Source: Paenibacillus rubinfantis (GTDB taxonomy: Bacteria; Bacillota; Bacilli; Paenibacillales; Paenibacillaceae). Taken from it: a stretch of 64,000 bases of DNA. Below are positions 34,219-42,473 of this stretch, piece by piece. Within the stretch, counting starts at the first letter, position 1, and every line of letters starts with the position of its first letter. The notes under the pieces were generated by a model, which was not told where the DNA came from, did not search any database, and saw nothing but the letters and a program-made list of their open reading frames with translations. The DNA lies in contig NZ_LN909063.1 of assembly GCF_001486505.1 (NCBI RefSeq), forward strand, positions 62,001-126,000. Reading direction: 5' to 3'. A program made the position numbers and the translations under genes.

Positions 34219-34423
34219 CCGATTGAGGCTATTAGAAGATAAGGGAATTGTTACTCGTACTCTCTATCCCGGCGTACCGCTGCATGTCGAATATAACCTT
34301 ACCGAGAGCGGGAAGGCGCTTCAACCGATTTTTGAAGCGATGTGGACGTGGACTCAGGAGCATGGCGCATATCTACGGAACATGACGAGGGAAGCTGGGG
34401 AAGAAGCAAAGAAGGTGACATGA
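34219..34423 (+). pseudogene. C-terminal remnant of an HxlR-family regulator
   Basis: RLRLLEDKGIVTRTLYPGVP, then LHVEYNLTESGKALQPIFEA and onward, are the second half of an HxlR winged helix; the N-terminal helix-turn-helix is missing. It abuts the RibD_C fragment back to back. An intact HxlR gene is only 125 bp further on (34548-34898, minus strand), with closely similar motifs (GIVTRTIYPSVPPKVEYSLS). Confidence 0.75.
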
Positions 34424-34458
34424 TTAAAGGCCATCCTTTGGGATGGCCTTTAATCTTG
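34422..34458. terminator. Strong bidirectional hairpin after the HxlR remnant
   Basis: A perfect 15-bp stem GATTAAAGGCCATCC / GGATGGCCTTTAATC with a short TTTG loop. It ends 17 bases before attachment-like site 5, repeating the arrangement at sites 2 and 4. Confidence 0.85.
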
Positions 34459-34475
34459 CCGTTACAGACGGCGAG

Positions 34476-34492
34476 GAACCGTATATGGGTTG
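34476..34492 (+). other. Degenerate rlmH-end-like site 5
   Basis: GAACCGTATATGGGTTG keeps the GAACCGTAT start, then resembles the tail of site 3 (GGTTGAAT) with about 7 bases missing. It codes G-E-E-P-Y. Weakest of the six sites. Confidence 0.35.
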
Positions 34493-34547
34493 AAATAGAC
34501 AGAAACTCGAGAAAGATTCCAAGCTGATGGGCTTGTCGTAGTCGTCT

Positions 34548-34898
34548 TTACCGATTCGGCATATCGCTGGCAAGTCGATTGTGGTTCCTGCCCCAATCGC
34601 ACATAGACTGCAGAACCGGTACAAGCGTCCTTCCATATTCGCTGAGGGAGTACTCTACTTTTGGGGGAACACTGGGATAAATGGTGCGCGTAACAATACC
34701 CTGATTCTCCAGTTCCCTCAAGTGTTGGGCCAGCATTTTCTGTGTCACATTCGGAATCTTCTTCTCCAGTTCGCTGAAGCGCATCGTGGAATCCAGCAGA
34801 TGCCACATGATGGTCGGCTTCCACTTCCCCCCGACAACATGAATGACTGTTTCTATGGGGCATTGTTCATCGGATGCAATCGGCTCTCTCGCTTCCAC
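34548..34898 (-). CDS. HxlR-family regulator
   Basis: A 116-residue winged-helix regulator (PF01638 type). The N-terminal Cys14 in EQCPIETVIHVVGGKWKPTI is at the position of the redox-sensing cysteine of YodB/HypR. MRFSELEKKIPNVTQKMLAQ is the recognition region. Divergent from the NmrA-type gene at 35039, with a perfect palindrome (34917) in the gap. Probable repressor of that gene, possibly responding to electrophiles or disulfide stress; the trigger is inference. Confidence 0.9.
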   Translation of the reverse strand: MEAREPIASDEQCPIETVIHVVGGKWKPTIMWHLLDSTMRFSELEKKIPNVTQKMLAQHLRELENQGIVTRTIYPSVPPKVEYSLSEYGRTLVPVLQSMCDWGRNHNRLASDMPNR

Positions 34899-34916
34899 AC
34901 GCTGCCTCCTCTCATC

Positions 34917-34936
34917 AACTTACATTAAAGTAAGTT
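34917..34936. promoter_or_regulatory. HxlR-type operator
   Basis: AACTTACATTAAAGTAAGTT is a perfect inverted repeat (7-bp arms, 6-bp spacer), 18 bp upstream of the hxlR start, in the divergent gap with the NmrA-type gene. Confidence 0.7.
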
Positions 34937-35038
34937 CCCTACATAAAGGTGCGTTCTTTACAAGATTATATGACGGATGCTAAATTGGGGTCAATTAACA
35001 AGCGCCAATAAATCACGAGGAGGAGGATGGAGAGTACG

Positions 35039-35767
35039 ATGAGAATCATTGTGTTTGGAGCAACGGGGAATACAGGGAAGAGGGTACTGGCGGCGGGGGT
35101 AAAAAAGGGACATGAAATGACTGCTTATGTTCGGAGTCCAGAGAAGCTACTCGAGCAGCAAGGCGAGAGAATTGCCGCGCAAGTGAAAATAACTGCGAAG
35201 GATATTCTCGATCCGCAAAGTGTCTACGAGGCGCTGACTCATCAGGATGCGGCCGTCATTGCGGCCGGGAGTGCGGGCCAAGGTGAGGAGTTCATCCGCA
35301 TTGTTGACAACATCGTCACTCAGTGCGAGGGTCATCCCCATTTCTCCGGTCGTATATGGATCATGGGGGGAGCGGGATTGTTGGAGATTGCGAATACCGG
35401 ATTAACTGGGAATGAGCTTCCAGGCTTACCCCCCGTGTTCCTTATTCATCAGCGAAATCTAGACCGGCTCCGCCAGACCCAGTTGGATTGGTCCATTATG
35501 TGCCCCGGCACCATGATAGAGACCCCAGGGGCAGATGCAGCCGATCGTTTGATCATAACGGTCGACCGCATTCCCCTTTCGTTTTCGGAATCTGTAAAGG
35601 ATCTATCAGAGCAGGAACTGGCGGGTCAAATATTCAGTCGAATTCAGGAGCTTGATATCGCTTATAACGATGTGGTTGCCTGTATGCTGAACAATCTGGA
35701 GGCTGACAGCCCCTTCAAACAGAAACGAGTGGGGATCGCTTACCGGAGAGAAGGTATGGATGTATAA
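35039..35767 (+). CDS. NmrA/SDR-type NAD(P)-binding oxidoreductase
   Basis: A 242-residue atypical short-chain dehydrogenase. The Rossmann loop is IVFGATGNTGKRVLAAGVKK near residues 4-20, and RIWIMGGAGLLEI follows. It lacks a classical YxxxK active site, as in NmrA- and SDR_a5-type proteins, which often sense NAD(P)H or reduce quinones. I choose ATG 35039, with GGAG at 35029, over ATG 35027. It forms an operon with the membrane protein at 35760 (8-base overlap) and is divergent from the HxlR regulator. Confidence 0.85.
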   Translation: MRIIVFGATGNTGKRVLAAGVKKGHEMTAYVRSPEKLLEQQGERIAAQVKITAKDILDPQSVYEALTHQDAAVIAAGSAGQGEEFIRIVDNIVTQCEGHPHFSGRIWIMGGAGLLEIANTGLTGNELPGLPPVFLIHQRNLDRLRQTQLDWSIMCPGTMIETPGADAADRLIITVDRIPLSFSESVKDLSEQELAGQIFSRIQELDIAYNDVVACMLNNLEADSPFKQKRVGIAYRREGMDV

Positions 35768-36206
35768 CTACTGGTTGTTCTTACACATTATCTCCGCGAT
35801 AACGGCTACGGTCCCCGTTGTTGGGTATCCGCTCATCATGAGTGGCGTCCGGACGACGGAGCAGGCGAAGTTCGGCTTGACGCTGATGGAGAAGCTGGCA
35901 GTCTTACCGAAAATCGGAGGCACGCTGATGTTCCTTACGGGGCTGGCGCTAGGGTACGAACAGCCGTATTTGTTCCAACAGTTATGGTATTGGGTCGCGA
36001 TTGCCCTCTTTGTCGTGATTGTTGTCATCATGGCTGTCTTACTTCCAACTGGTATTAAGCAGCAACGGGCTAATCTGGAACCGATTCAGAGCGGCGCATT
36101 GCCTGATGCCTACCGGGGAAGCCGCCGGCGCTCCCTGCTCCTGGAGATTGTCGCTAATATTGTTGTGATGATGTTGATTGTACTGATGGTATTTAAGCCT
36201 GTCTAA
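35760..36206 (+). CDS. DUF2269-type integral membrane protein
   Basis: A 148-residue protein with four predicted membrane helices (about 5-27, 45-65, 75-97, 125-146) and the opening YNYWLFLHIISAITATVPVV with an intramembrane His, typical of the DUF2269 group. It overlaps the NmrA-type gene by 8 bases. Function is unknown; coupling to the dehydrogenase suggests a redox or quinone-related role, which is inference. Confidence 0.75.
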   Translation: MYNYWLFLHIISAITATVPVVGYPLIMSGVRTTEQAKFGLTLMEKLAVLPKIGGTLMFLTGLALGYEQPYLFQQLWYWVAIALFVVIVVIMAVLLPTGIKQQRANLEPIQSGALPDAYRGSRRRSLLLEIVANIVVMMLIVLMVFKPV

Positions 36207-36229
36207 GCATCACTCGAATAGAGGCCGCA

Positions 36230-37072
36230 TCATAATGCTCCGGCATCTCTTGCCGAATAGAACGACGGGTAAATCGGTCGATACTGTAATTCCTCTCTGA
36301 TCCGCGTCGTATCCACGATCATGTCCCATGGATCATAATCCTGTTGCAGCGCTTCCGGCGACACTTCGCTATGATGAAGTTGAAACAGCTCCAAAACGGA
36401 AATCGGCGCATCGTCGGCTACGTTGTAGATTCGGCCATCAATCCCCGGCGTGAATGCGGCGAGCATCAAGGCTTGGCTTACATCCGCATGGTGAGCCATA
36501 TGAATTCGCTTGGCTGGATTCCAGTTCCGGAAGATCGGCAACACCTCGGTGATGTGAGGATCGCGCTCGCCATAAACAAATGGAAACCGTACGATGCGTA
36601 CGCCCAATCCCTGTTCATGATGAAGCCGCAGCAGCGCCTTCTCGGCTTCCACTTTGCTTTGAGGGTAAGCATGGGTAGGCCGGAGCTCGTCATCTTCACG
36701 ACTTGGTCTCGTACGGACCACCGAACCGTAAACATTATTGGTACTGGAGAAAACAAACCTTGGCACATTTGTTTCTAAAGCAGCACGAGCTAGGGTTAGG
36801 GTTCCATCGAAGTTTGCCGTTCTAGTGGTGTTCTCGTCTACTCCACGAAACTGGGCTGCCAAGTGAAAGACAACATCCGTACCCTTGAGTGCCTCAATAT
36901 AAAGGTCCGGCTGCAAAAGGTCGCCTTCAATGACTTCAGCCCCTTGCTGGTGAAGCCCATCGGCCTTGGCAGCATCCCTAACCAACAGTTTAACGTGATG
37001 ACCGCGCTGCAACAGACGCGGAACAAATCGGCTTCCTACTTTACCAGTGGCTCCCGTTACAAAAACGTTCAT
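36230..37072 (-). CDS. NAD-dependent epimerase/dehydratase family protein
   Basis: A 280-residue extended SDR. The NAD(P) loop VFVTGATGKVGSRFVPRLLQ spans residues 3-20; FHLAAQFRGVDENTTR and the catalytic Tyr-Lys in HAYPQSKVEAEKALLR are present. Relatives act on nucleotide sugars or small carbonyls. It is divergent from an XRE/MmyB regulator (37193), a pairing seen again at 30557 with an aldo/keto reductase. TATAAT lies in the 120-bp gap together with the palindrome ATCGTACGAT at 37150. Confidence 0.88.
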   Translation of the reverse strand: MNVFVTGATGKVGSRFVPRLLQRGHHVKLLVRDAAKADGLHQQGAEVIEGDLLQPDLYIEALKGTDVVFHLAAQFRGVDENTTRTANFDGTLTLARAALETNVPRFVFSSTNNVYGSVVRTRPSREDDELRPTHAYPQSKVEAEKALLRLHHEQGLGVRIVRFPFVYGERDPHITEVLPIFRNWNPAKRIHMAHHADVSQALMLAAFTPGIDGRIYNVADDAPISVLELFQLHHSEVSPEALQQDYDPWDMIVDTTRIREELQYRPIYPSFYSARDAGAL

Positions 37073-37192
37073 TTTCCTTCCTCCTGCGTTTTATTAGATG
37101 CTACACGAGCAGTATAATAAAATAAGCAAGCCGCTTCCTTCCTGCGTTTATCGTACGATTGGAAGTGTCAGGATAGGAGGGAGGAGTTGGAT

Positions 37193-38023
37193 ATGGAAGA
37201 GGTCAACTCTAGGAAGGCGTTAGGCGAATTTCTGCGTTCACGTCGAGAACGTCTGACTCCGGAAGAGGTAGGGTTAGTATCCTATGGACGGCGACGAACT
37301 GCGGGTCTTCGAAGGGATGAAGTCGCACAACTAGCCCACATCGGAACATCATGGTATACCTCTCTGGAACAAGGCCGAAGCGTTAATCCCTCGGAGGATG
37401 TACTTAATAATATTGCTAAAGCGCTGCGATTAACCGAGGATGAACGTCGTCATCTCCATCTTCTCGCAAGACCGAGTCCCCAGGAGAAGGAAGAGAGTCA
37501 GCAATTAACGGCCGGTTTGGAACAGATGATACGGGCTTTGGATCCGCATCCGGCATTCATTATCGGTCGATATTGGGATTTATTGCTATGGAACCGTGCG
37601 GCCGAGCTCGTTTTCCGATTGCCGGTGTTTTCAAATAACCTAGGGGAGAGACCTCATTGGATGAGACATCTTTTGTCGGACCCCGAGCTAGGATCGAAAA
37701 TCAAGGATTGGGAAGTCAAGGCACGCGTCTTGATTGCCCACTTTCGTGCGGATTATGCGCAATTCCCGAATGATGCCAGGTTTAAGGAGCTGATCGATGA
37801 ATTTATGCAGACCAGCCGGTTGTTTCGCGAGCTCTGGCCGCTGCATGACGTTCAGGTCGCAACGGATCGCCATAAACGGAGCTACGATCCTCGGATCGGA
37901 GAGATGGAATTCGAACATGTAACCTTGCAGCCGCCGACCCATCCGGACCTGAAGATCATGATTTATACCGCTTCAACGGATACGGCTGTACGTTTGCGGA
38001 GTCTATTGGAGAGCAGATTGTAA
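37193..38023 (+). CDS. XRE-family regulator with MmyB-like domain
   Basis: A 276-residue paralog-type relative of the regulator at 31375, with the same architecture. FLRSRRERLTPEEVGLVSYG opens it; TAGLRRDEVAQLAHIGTSWY, then TSLEQGRSVNPS, is the helix-turn-helix; the MmyB domain follows (LLWNRAAELVFRLP). ATG 37193 is preceded by GGAGGAGTTGGAT; TTG 37187 is an alternative. Divergent from the epimerase gene at 37072. Confidence 0.9.
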   Translation: MEEVNSRKALGEFLRSRRERLTPEEVGLVSYGRRRTAGLRRDEVAQLAHIGTSWYTSLEQGRSVNPSEDVLNNIAKALRLTEDERRHLHLLARPSPQEKEESQQLTAGLEQMIRALDPHPAFIIGRYWDLLLWNRAAELVFRLPVFSNNLGERPHWMRHLLSDPELGSKIKDWEVKARVLIAHFRADYAQFPNDARFKELIDEFMQTSRLFRELWPLHDVQVATDRHKRSYDPRIGEMEFEHVTLQPPTHPDLKIMIYTASTDTAVRLRSLLESRL

Positions 38024-38035
38024 GACGAGACCGCC

Positions 38036-38947
38036 TCAGGAATAGTTCTCCATCATCTGAGATAGGTAATTTCGAAAGTCTTCTACGTAGGTTGTGGGCT
38101 CTAGAACTTTAAGTTGAGTGCCGAAGCTTGCTAAAAATTGAAAGCCCGTAGGGTTTTGGGGGACATAAAGGGTGCCTAAGAAATGTCCAGAACCAGGCTC
38201 TTCAATACTCTTTCGACCATACCTTTCGATGATTTGATCTTTTATGCTGGGCGATATCCATGCCTTAATCATGACGAGCTGCGGGATATAATTGGCTTCG
38301 TGTCCTTGCTCTGACCAATCGTCTCTGGGTTGAAACCCACGTTCATCCACAGTGATATGATCGATCCGTGATAATTTGAATGTTCGATATCCCTGTCGAT
38401 GTAAACAAAACCCCCTCAAGTACCAACTCGATTCACTAAAATGCAGCGCATAAGGCTCGACCATTCGATTCGTTACAACCCCGTCTTTATCTGTATAATC
38501 AAACGAAACCAGCCTTTTCTTCAAAATAGAGTCTTGGCATATTTTTAAGGTTTCAAGCATCTCGGACCGACCTTCCCAATCATAAAACGACAGTTGAATG
38601 GAACGACGTAGAGACAATGGACTGACCATTGCCTCTATTTTTTTTATCGTTCTTTCCACTTCCCCGGTCAAGAGAATTTGTTCCAATCCACCGAGCGCCG
38701 TTAATATATTCTCTAAATCTGAGCTGCTTAAAAGGCGTTTATCCACCTTGTACTCATCCATGATGCCATAGCCGCCATTCACCCCTTGGATCGAGTAGAT
38801 CGGGATGTTTGCTAAGCTCAATGTTTCCATATCGCGAAGAATGGTTCTTTTGGAGACATTGAACAGCTCTGAAAATTCCGTTGCCGAAACAACTTCTTTT
38901 TTTAGCAAAATCATGATTATCGAAATGAGTCTTTCCACTTTATCCAT
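38036..38947 (-). CDS. WYL-domain transcriptional regulator (YafY type)
   Basis: A 303-residue regulator. The N-terminal winged HTH_11 (residues 1-65) includes VSATEFSELFNVSKRTILRD. The WYL domain lies around 140-215 (MVEPYALHFSESSWYLRGFC), with a C-terminal WCX region. Divergent from the VOC-family gene at 39047, and a 26-bp palindrome at 38978 lies between. WYL domains bind nucleotide or small ligands; the ligand here is unknown. Confidence 0.9.
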   Translation of the reverse strand: MDKVERLISIIMILLKKEVVSATEFSELFNVSKRTILRDMETLSLANIPIYSIQGVNGGYGIMDEYKVDKRLLSSSDLENILTALGGLEQILLTGEVERTIKKIEAMVSPLSLRRSIQLSFYDWEGRSEMLETLKICQDSILKKRLVSFDYTDKDGVVTNRMVEPYALHFSESSWYLRGFCLHRQGYRTFKLSRIDHITVDERGFQPRDDWSEQGHEANYIPQLVMIKAWISPSIKDQIIERYGRKSIEEPGSGHFLGTLYVPQNPTGFQFLASFGTQLKVLEPTTYVEDFRNYLSQMMENYS

Positions 38948-38977
38948 CGCGGGCCCTCTTTTTGTACTTCATTTCTG

Positions 38978-39003
38978 AAAGGTGACAATAAGATGTCACC
39001 TTT
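38978..39003. promoter_or_regulatory. Probable operator of the WYL regulator
   Basis: Perfect inverted repeat: arms AAAGGTGACA and TGTCACCTTT around ATAAGA, in the 99-bp divergent gap. TATACT at 39011-39016 is a probable -10 for the VOC gene. Confidence 0.7.
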
Positions 39004-39046
39004 TGTCTATTATACTACAGGTATCACAAAAAGGAGGTAATACTGG

Positions 39047-39511
39047 ATGTCTGCTATTGCATATTTGAACTTTGATGGGGTCGCCGAACAAGCGATTGAA
39101 TTTTATTCGGAGGCTCTTCAGGCTACCGAAGTGAAAAAAGTTAAATTTAAGAACTTCCCGCAAGATCCAAACTACCCGCTTCCCGAAAATGAATTAAATA
39201 TGATTATGGAGTCTTCAATCGAATTCGCAGGTGGGAAAATCATGATGTCGGACTTGTTGCCTTCTATGAAGAGCACAACAGGTGAGTTGGTGAAAGGAAA
39301 CAACGTATGGATTAGTTTGGTCTATGAGGATAAACAAAAACTGGAGACTTACTTTAATCATCTCTCGGTTGGCGGCTATGTGATCATGCCGTTATCCAGT
39401 ACTCCTTGGTCATCCTGCTTCGGGATGCTGGTGGATAAATTTGGGGTTTGCTGGAAGTTTAATCGTGATGCGGATCAGTTTTTGGACAATGTCATCTCCA
39501 ACAAACGGTAG
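39047..39511 (+). CDS. VOC/PhnB-like glyoxalase-superfamily protein
   Basis: A 154-residue member of the YjdN/PhnB group. MSAIAYLNFDGVAEQAIEFY opens it; IMMSDLLPS and the C-terminal GMLVDKFGVCWKFN follow. These dimers bind small molecules or metals, but lack the strict glyoxalase metal triad. AAAGGAGGT precedes the ATG. Divergent from the WYL regulator, whose operator overlaps its promoter. Substrate unknown. Confidence 0.85.
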   Translation: MSAIAYLNFDGVAEQAIEFYSEALQATEVKKVKFKNFPQDPNYPLPENELNMIMESSIEFAGGKIMMSDLLPSMKSTTGELVKGNNVWISLVYEDKQKLETYFNHLSVGGYVIMPLSSTPWSSCFGMLVDKFGVCWKFNRDADQFLDNVISNKR

Positions 39512-39536
39512 TTGGCTCACATCACCCGTGGACACT

Positions 39537-39566
39537 AAGAACTCTCCCTCTTTGGAGAGTTCTTTC
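39537..39566. terminator. Bidirectional terminator between VOC and MFS genes
   Basis: Stem AAGAACTCTCC / GGAGAGTTCTT, loop CTCTTT, then TTC; on the other strand it is preceded by A-rich sequence. It separates converging genes. Confidence 0.8.
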
Positions 39567-39573
39567 TGCATTC

Positions 39574-40746
39574 TTAATTCGCTGACTGCGCTGCCGATGA
39601 CCGTGAGGACATGGCGGACAAGACAAATACGGCTATGATGGCAATGAGTACGCCGAGTATCCCAAACCAAGTAAGGGATGCGAGAGAAGTCTGCTCAACG
39701 ATCAGCCCGCCGATTCCTGCACCGGCCGCCATGGCAAGCTGCATCATGGAGCTGTTCAAGCTCAGCATAATGCTTGAGGATTCTGGAACGAGTGTGACCA
39801 GATTGAATTGCTGTGCCGGAGCGGACGACCAAGCGGCAACCGACCAGAGGATTAAAATAGCGAATATGGCCATGACCGATTGGCTGACGAAGGATAGCAA
39901 AATCAAAGAAATGACGTGAAGCACCATTCCTGAAACGAGTGTGAATCGAATGCCGCGTTGATCCGCGCTGTAGCCGCCGACTTTCGACCCGATCAAGCTG
40001 GCAATACCGAACGCGAGCAAGGCTGCACTGATCAAGGATTCATTTAAATGAGACACCTCTAGCAGGAATGGGGAGATATAGGTATAAGCGAGAGAATATC
40101 CACCTAACCAGAAGAAAGTAATCGCCAAGGCGATTAAAACCGGAGGTTTTTTTAACAAGGCAAATTGTTTGATCAAACGAACCGGCTTGTCCCCCTGAAT
40201 ACGTGGGAAAACAGCAGAAATAACAAACATCCCAATGACCCCGACGATGGCGATGGCCAGAAATACAGCTTTCCAGCCAAAAGCCGAGGCGACCATTCTG
40301 CCGAGCGGGACTCCGATAATAAGCGATGCCGTTAATCCCATGGTGACGTTGGCGATCGCACTGGCTTGCTTGCCTGGTGGAGCGATTTTAGCGGCGAGAC
40401 TTAGCGCGTTAACCGTCACCACTCCGGCGCCTAACGCAGTAATGATTCTCGCCGTAAGGAAGAAGCCAAAGCCGGACCCTAGAAATGTCAGCAGATTTGC
40501 AAGAATGAAGAAGCCTAGCGAATAAAGGAGGAGTTGACGCCGGTCCATTTTAGCCGTCAGTGCCATGAATATAGGTGTGCCAATCGCATAGGCCAGGGAA
40601 TAGACCGTAATGAGCTGGCCTGCTGCCGCGACGCTGGTTCCTAATGCCTCTGCGATCCGGTCCAAAATCCCCGAGATAACATAATTGGAAGTCCCCACTA
40701 AAAAGGTGATCAAGACCAGAACATAAACTTTCCATGTGCTCTTCAT
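39574..40746 (-). CDS. MFS drug/sugar efflux transporter (AraJ/YdhP type)
   Basis: A 390-residue inner-membrane transporter with 12 predicted helices. The cytoplasmic loop after helix 2 reads FMALTAKMDRRQLLLYSLG (MFS motif A variant), and GAGVVTVNALSLAAKIAP marks helix 4-5. Related proteins export drugs or sugars by proton antiport. It is divergent from a TetR regulator (40966), the usual arrangement for a regulated efflux pump. Confidence 0.9.
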   Translation of the reverse strand: MKSTWKVYVLVLITFLVGTSNYVISGILDRIAEALGTSVAAAGQLITVYSLAYAIGTPIFMALTAKMDRRQLLLYSLGFFILANLLTFLGSGFGFFLTARIITALGAGVVTVNALSLAAKIAPPGKQASAIANVTMGLTASLIIGVPLGRMVASAFGWKAVFLAIAIVGVIGMFVISAVFPRIQGDKPVRLIKQFALLKKPPVLIALAITFFWLGGYSLAYTYISPFLLEVSHLNESLISAALLAFGIASLIGSKVGGYSADQRGIRFTLVSGMVLHVISLILLSFVSQSVMAIFAILILWSVAAWSSAPAQQFNLVTLVPESSSIMLSLNSSMMQLAMAAGAGIGGLIVEQTSLASLTWFGILGVLIAIIAVFVLSAMSSRSSAAQSAN

Positions 40747-40965
40747 AACTCACACTCCTGATGTTGTAAAAAATGATATTTTTGTCGATAACGAGAAACC
40801 ATCACCGTTCACTCCTCCATTTGTTAAACCGACACTGTCGTCTGAACAACGCGTGTTGTATTTGTATGCTATACTATCCACGGAACGGTTCGCAATCATC
40901 AATCACGATGATCCGTTGTATAGGCAACACCGCTTCTAAACTGTCGTTTTACTGGGGGCTTAACC

Positions 40966-41556
40966 ATGACAATGAGTAAGAATCAAGCCGATCCTCGTGT
41001 GATACGTACGCGGCGGCTTCTTCAGGACGCTTTTGATTCCTTAATTCAGGAAAAAGACTTTGATACGATAACCGTTAGGGATATTGCCGAGCGGGCTACT
41101 GTGAACAGAGCGACTTTTTATGCGCATTTTGTAGATAAATACGATATTCTTGAGGCCCGACTCATGGAATCCTTTATGAAGATCATCGATCGTAGAATCA
41201 GGGGTCATGAAAGGTTGAGTGAGGAAACCATTCGGAGTCTTTTTCTGGGGTTATGCGAATTTCATGAGGAACTAGGTACAATATGCAAAAGAAGAAATCC
41301 CTCGCTTGTGCCTGCATTCGAGACTCAAATCAAGAAAAAAATTCAAACGATCCTGCTTTCCTTGCTAGACGAAGACAAGATACTATCGAAACCCAACGTG
41401 CCATTCTTGATGAATACCGCTTCTATTCTGTTAAGTTGGGGGATGTATGGTGCGGCTAATGATTGGAATAAGGAGGGGCGCCTAATCCGTGCGGAATCGT
41501 TCGTTGAACAGGCGCTGCCCTTAATGATGAACGGAGCCAAAGAACTGCTGGGATAG
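40966..41556 (+). CDS. TetR-family regulator
   Basis: A 196-residue regulator. The N-terminal helix-turn-helix is FDTITVRDIAERATVNRATF, then YAHFVDKYDILEARL, near residues 27-65. The C-terminal all-helical TetR_C_7-type ligand domain follows. The second in-frame Met at 40972 is an alternative start. Divergent from the MFS transporter at 40746 across 219 bp, so it probably represses that pump. I could not identify a clear operator in the gap. Confidence 0.92.
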   Translation: MTMSKNQADPRVIRTRRLLQDAFDSLIQEKDFDTITVRDIAERATVNRATFYAHFVDKYDILEARLMESFMKIIDRRIRGHERLSEETIRSLFLGLCEFHEELGTICKRRNPSLVPAFETQIKKKIQTILLSLLDEDKILSKPNVPFLMNTASILLSWGMYGAANDWNKEGRLIRAESFVEQALPLMMNGAKELLG

Positions 41557-41594
41557 GCGTTTATGATGAAAAGTATCGTGCACGTTCTTAGTTC

Positions 41595-42350
41595 TTAGCG
41601 CCGCGCCATTGCATTTGAAAGGGTATCCGGAAAATATTTTCCTGCAAAGCGCAAAAATTTGGAGAAACCCGGAACCACCCTTTTTTTATTCTTCTCCATC
41701 CCTTGAACCCCTTGCTTTACAAGTGTATCTAGACTCATATTGGGGACGCCGGCGTTGCTTTGCGTGTCAGGTTGAAGATTGGTTTCTGCAACGAGAGGTG
41801 GGACAAGCTCCATCACATGAACAGTACGCCCCGATTTCTTGAGTTGGATTCGCAGCGCATCGGTAAACATATGCACTCCCGCTTTGGTAGCTGAATAGAT
41901 GGGATGAATGGGGGAAGTGACGTAGGAAAGACCTGAGCTTACGGTGACGATCATGGCTTCGTTTTGTTGGGCCAATTGCGGGAGCAGCGCTTGCGTCATC
42001 CAGATCGTCCCGTTTAAATTCGTTTCAACCTCTGCGACAGTTTGCTCCAATTCGGGGTTATTGTCCAGGACTTCGAATGCGCGCATTAAACCTGCCGAGT
42101 TGAATAGAATAGAGACTTCCGGATGGCGTCCACGAAGAAATGCGGCTAATTCACGGACGGAGTTTGGATTCGAGACATCGCCTTGCAGCCCGATAAGCCC
42201 TTTATGGTTACTCGTCACTTGATCAAGTGTTGCCTGGCTCCGGCCAATGACGATAACTTTATTCCCCCGATTCAAAAAGTTCAAGGCGAAAGCAAGACCG
42301 ATACCCGATGTGCCGCCTGTAACAACAATTGTACGATTCGAAAGCTTCAT
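41595..42350 (-). CDS. Short-chain dehydrogenase/reductase (DltE-like)
   Basis: A 251-residue classical SDR. TGGTSGIGLAFALNF is the cofactor loop, LFNSAGLMRAFEV, the catalytic Ser in VTVSSGLSYV and YSATKAGVHMF gives the YxxxK pair. The C-terminus (SKFLRFAGKYFPDTLSNAMA) resembles DltE/YvrD proteins of unknown substrate. Divergent from a TetR gene at 42474 and flanked by two copies of a TetR-type operator. Confidence 0.92.
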   Translation of the reverse strand: MKLSNRTIVVTGGTSGIGLAFALNFLNRGNKVIVIGRSQATLDQVTSNHKGLIGLQGDVSNPNSVRELAAFLRGRHPEVSILFNSAGLMRAFEVLDNNPELEQTVAEVETNLNGTIWMTQALLPQLAQQNEAMIVTVSSGLSYVTSPIHPIYSATKAGVHMFTDALRIQLKKSGRTVHVMELVPPLVAETNLQPDTQSNAGVPNMSLDTLVKQGVQGMEKNKKRVVPGFSKFLRFAGKYFPDTLSNAMARR

Positions 42351-42368
42351 TATTAACGCTCCTTTTGA

Positions 42369-42392
42369 GTTACGTTTTTTGAAATTTGTAAC
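42369..42392. promoter_or_regulatory. TetR operator copy near the SDR start
   Basis: GTTAC-N14-GTAAC, 19 bp upstream of the SDR start. Arms, length and spacing equal the copy at 42422. Confidence 0.65.
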
Positions 42393-42421
42393 TAGCGAAT
42401 GACCTAAATATACATTGGTGA

Positions 42422-42445
42422 GTTACAAAAGTCAACATTTGTAAC
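42422..42445. promoter_or_regulatory. TetR operator copy overlapping the tetR -35
   Basis: Perfect inverted repeat GTTACAAA-N8-TTTGTAAC, overlapping the -35 hexamer of the tetR gene. Centre is 53 bp from that of the 42369 copy. Confidence 0.75.
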
Positions 42446-42467
42446 CAAGGGTTTCATTTTGTATAAT
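42439..42467 (+). promoter_or_regulatory. tetR promoter placing the start at or next to the ATG
   Basis: TTGTAA, 17-bp spacer, TATAAT. Only six bases (AAAGCT) separate TATAAT from the ATG at 42474, so the transcript should begin on or beside the start codon. Confidence 0.7.
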
Positions 42468-42473
42468 AAAGCT

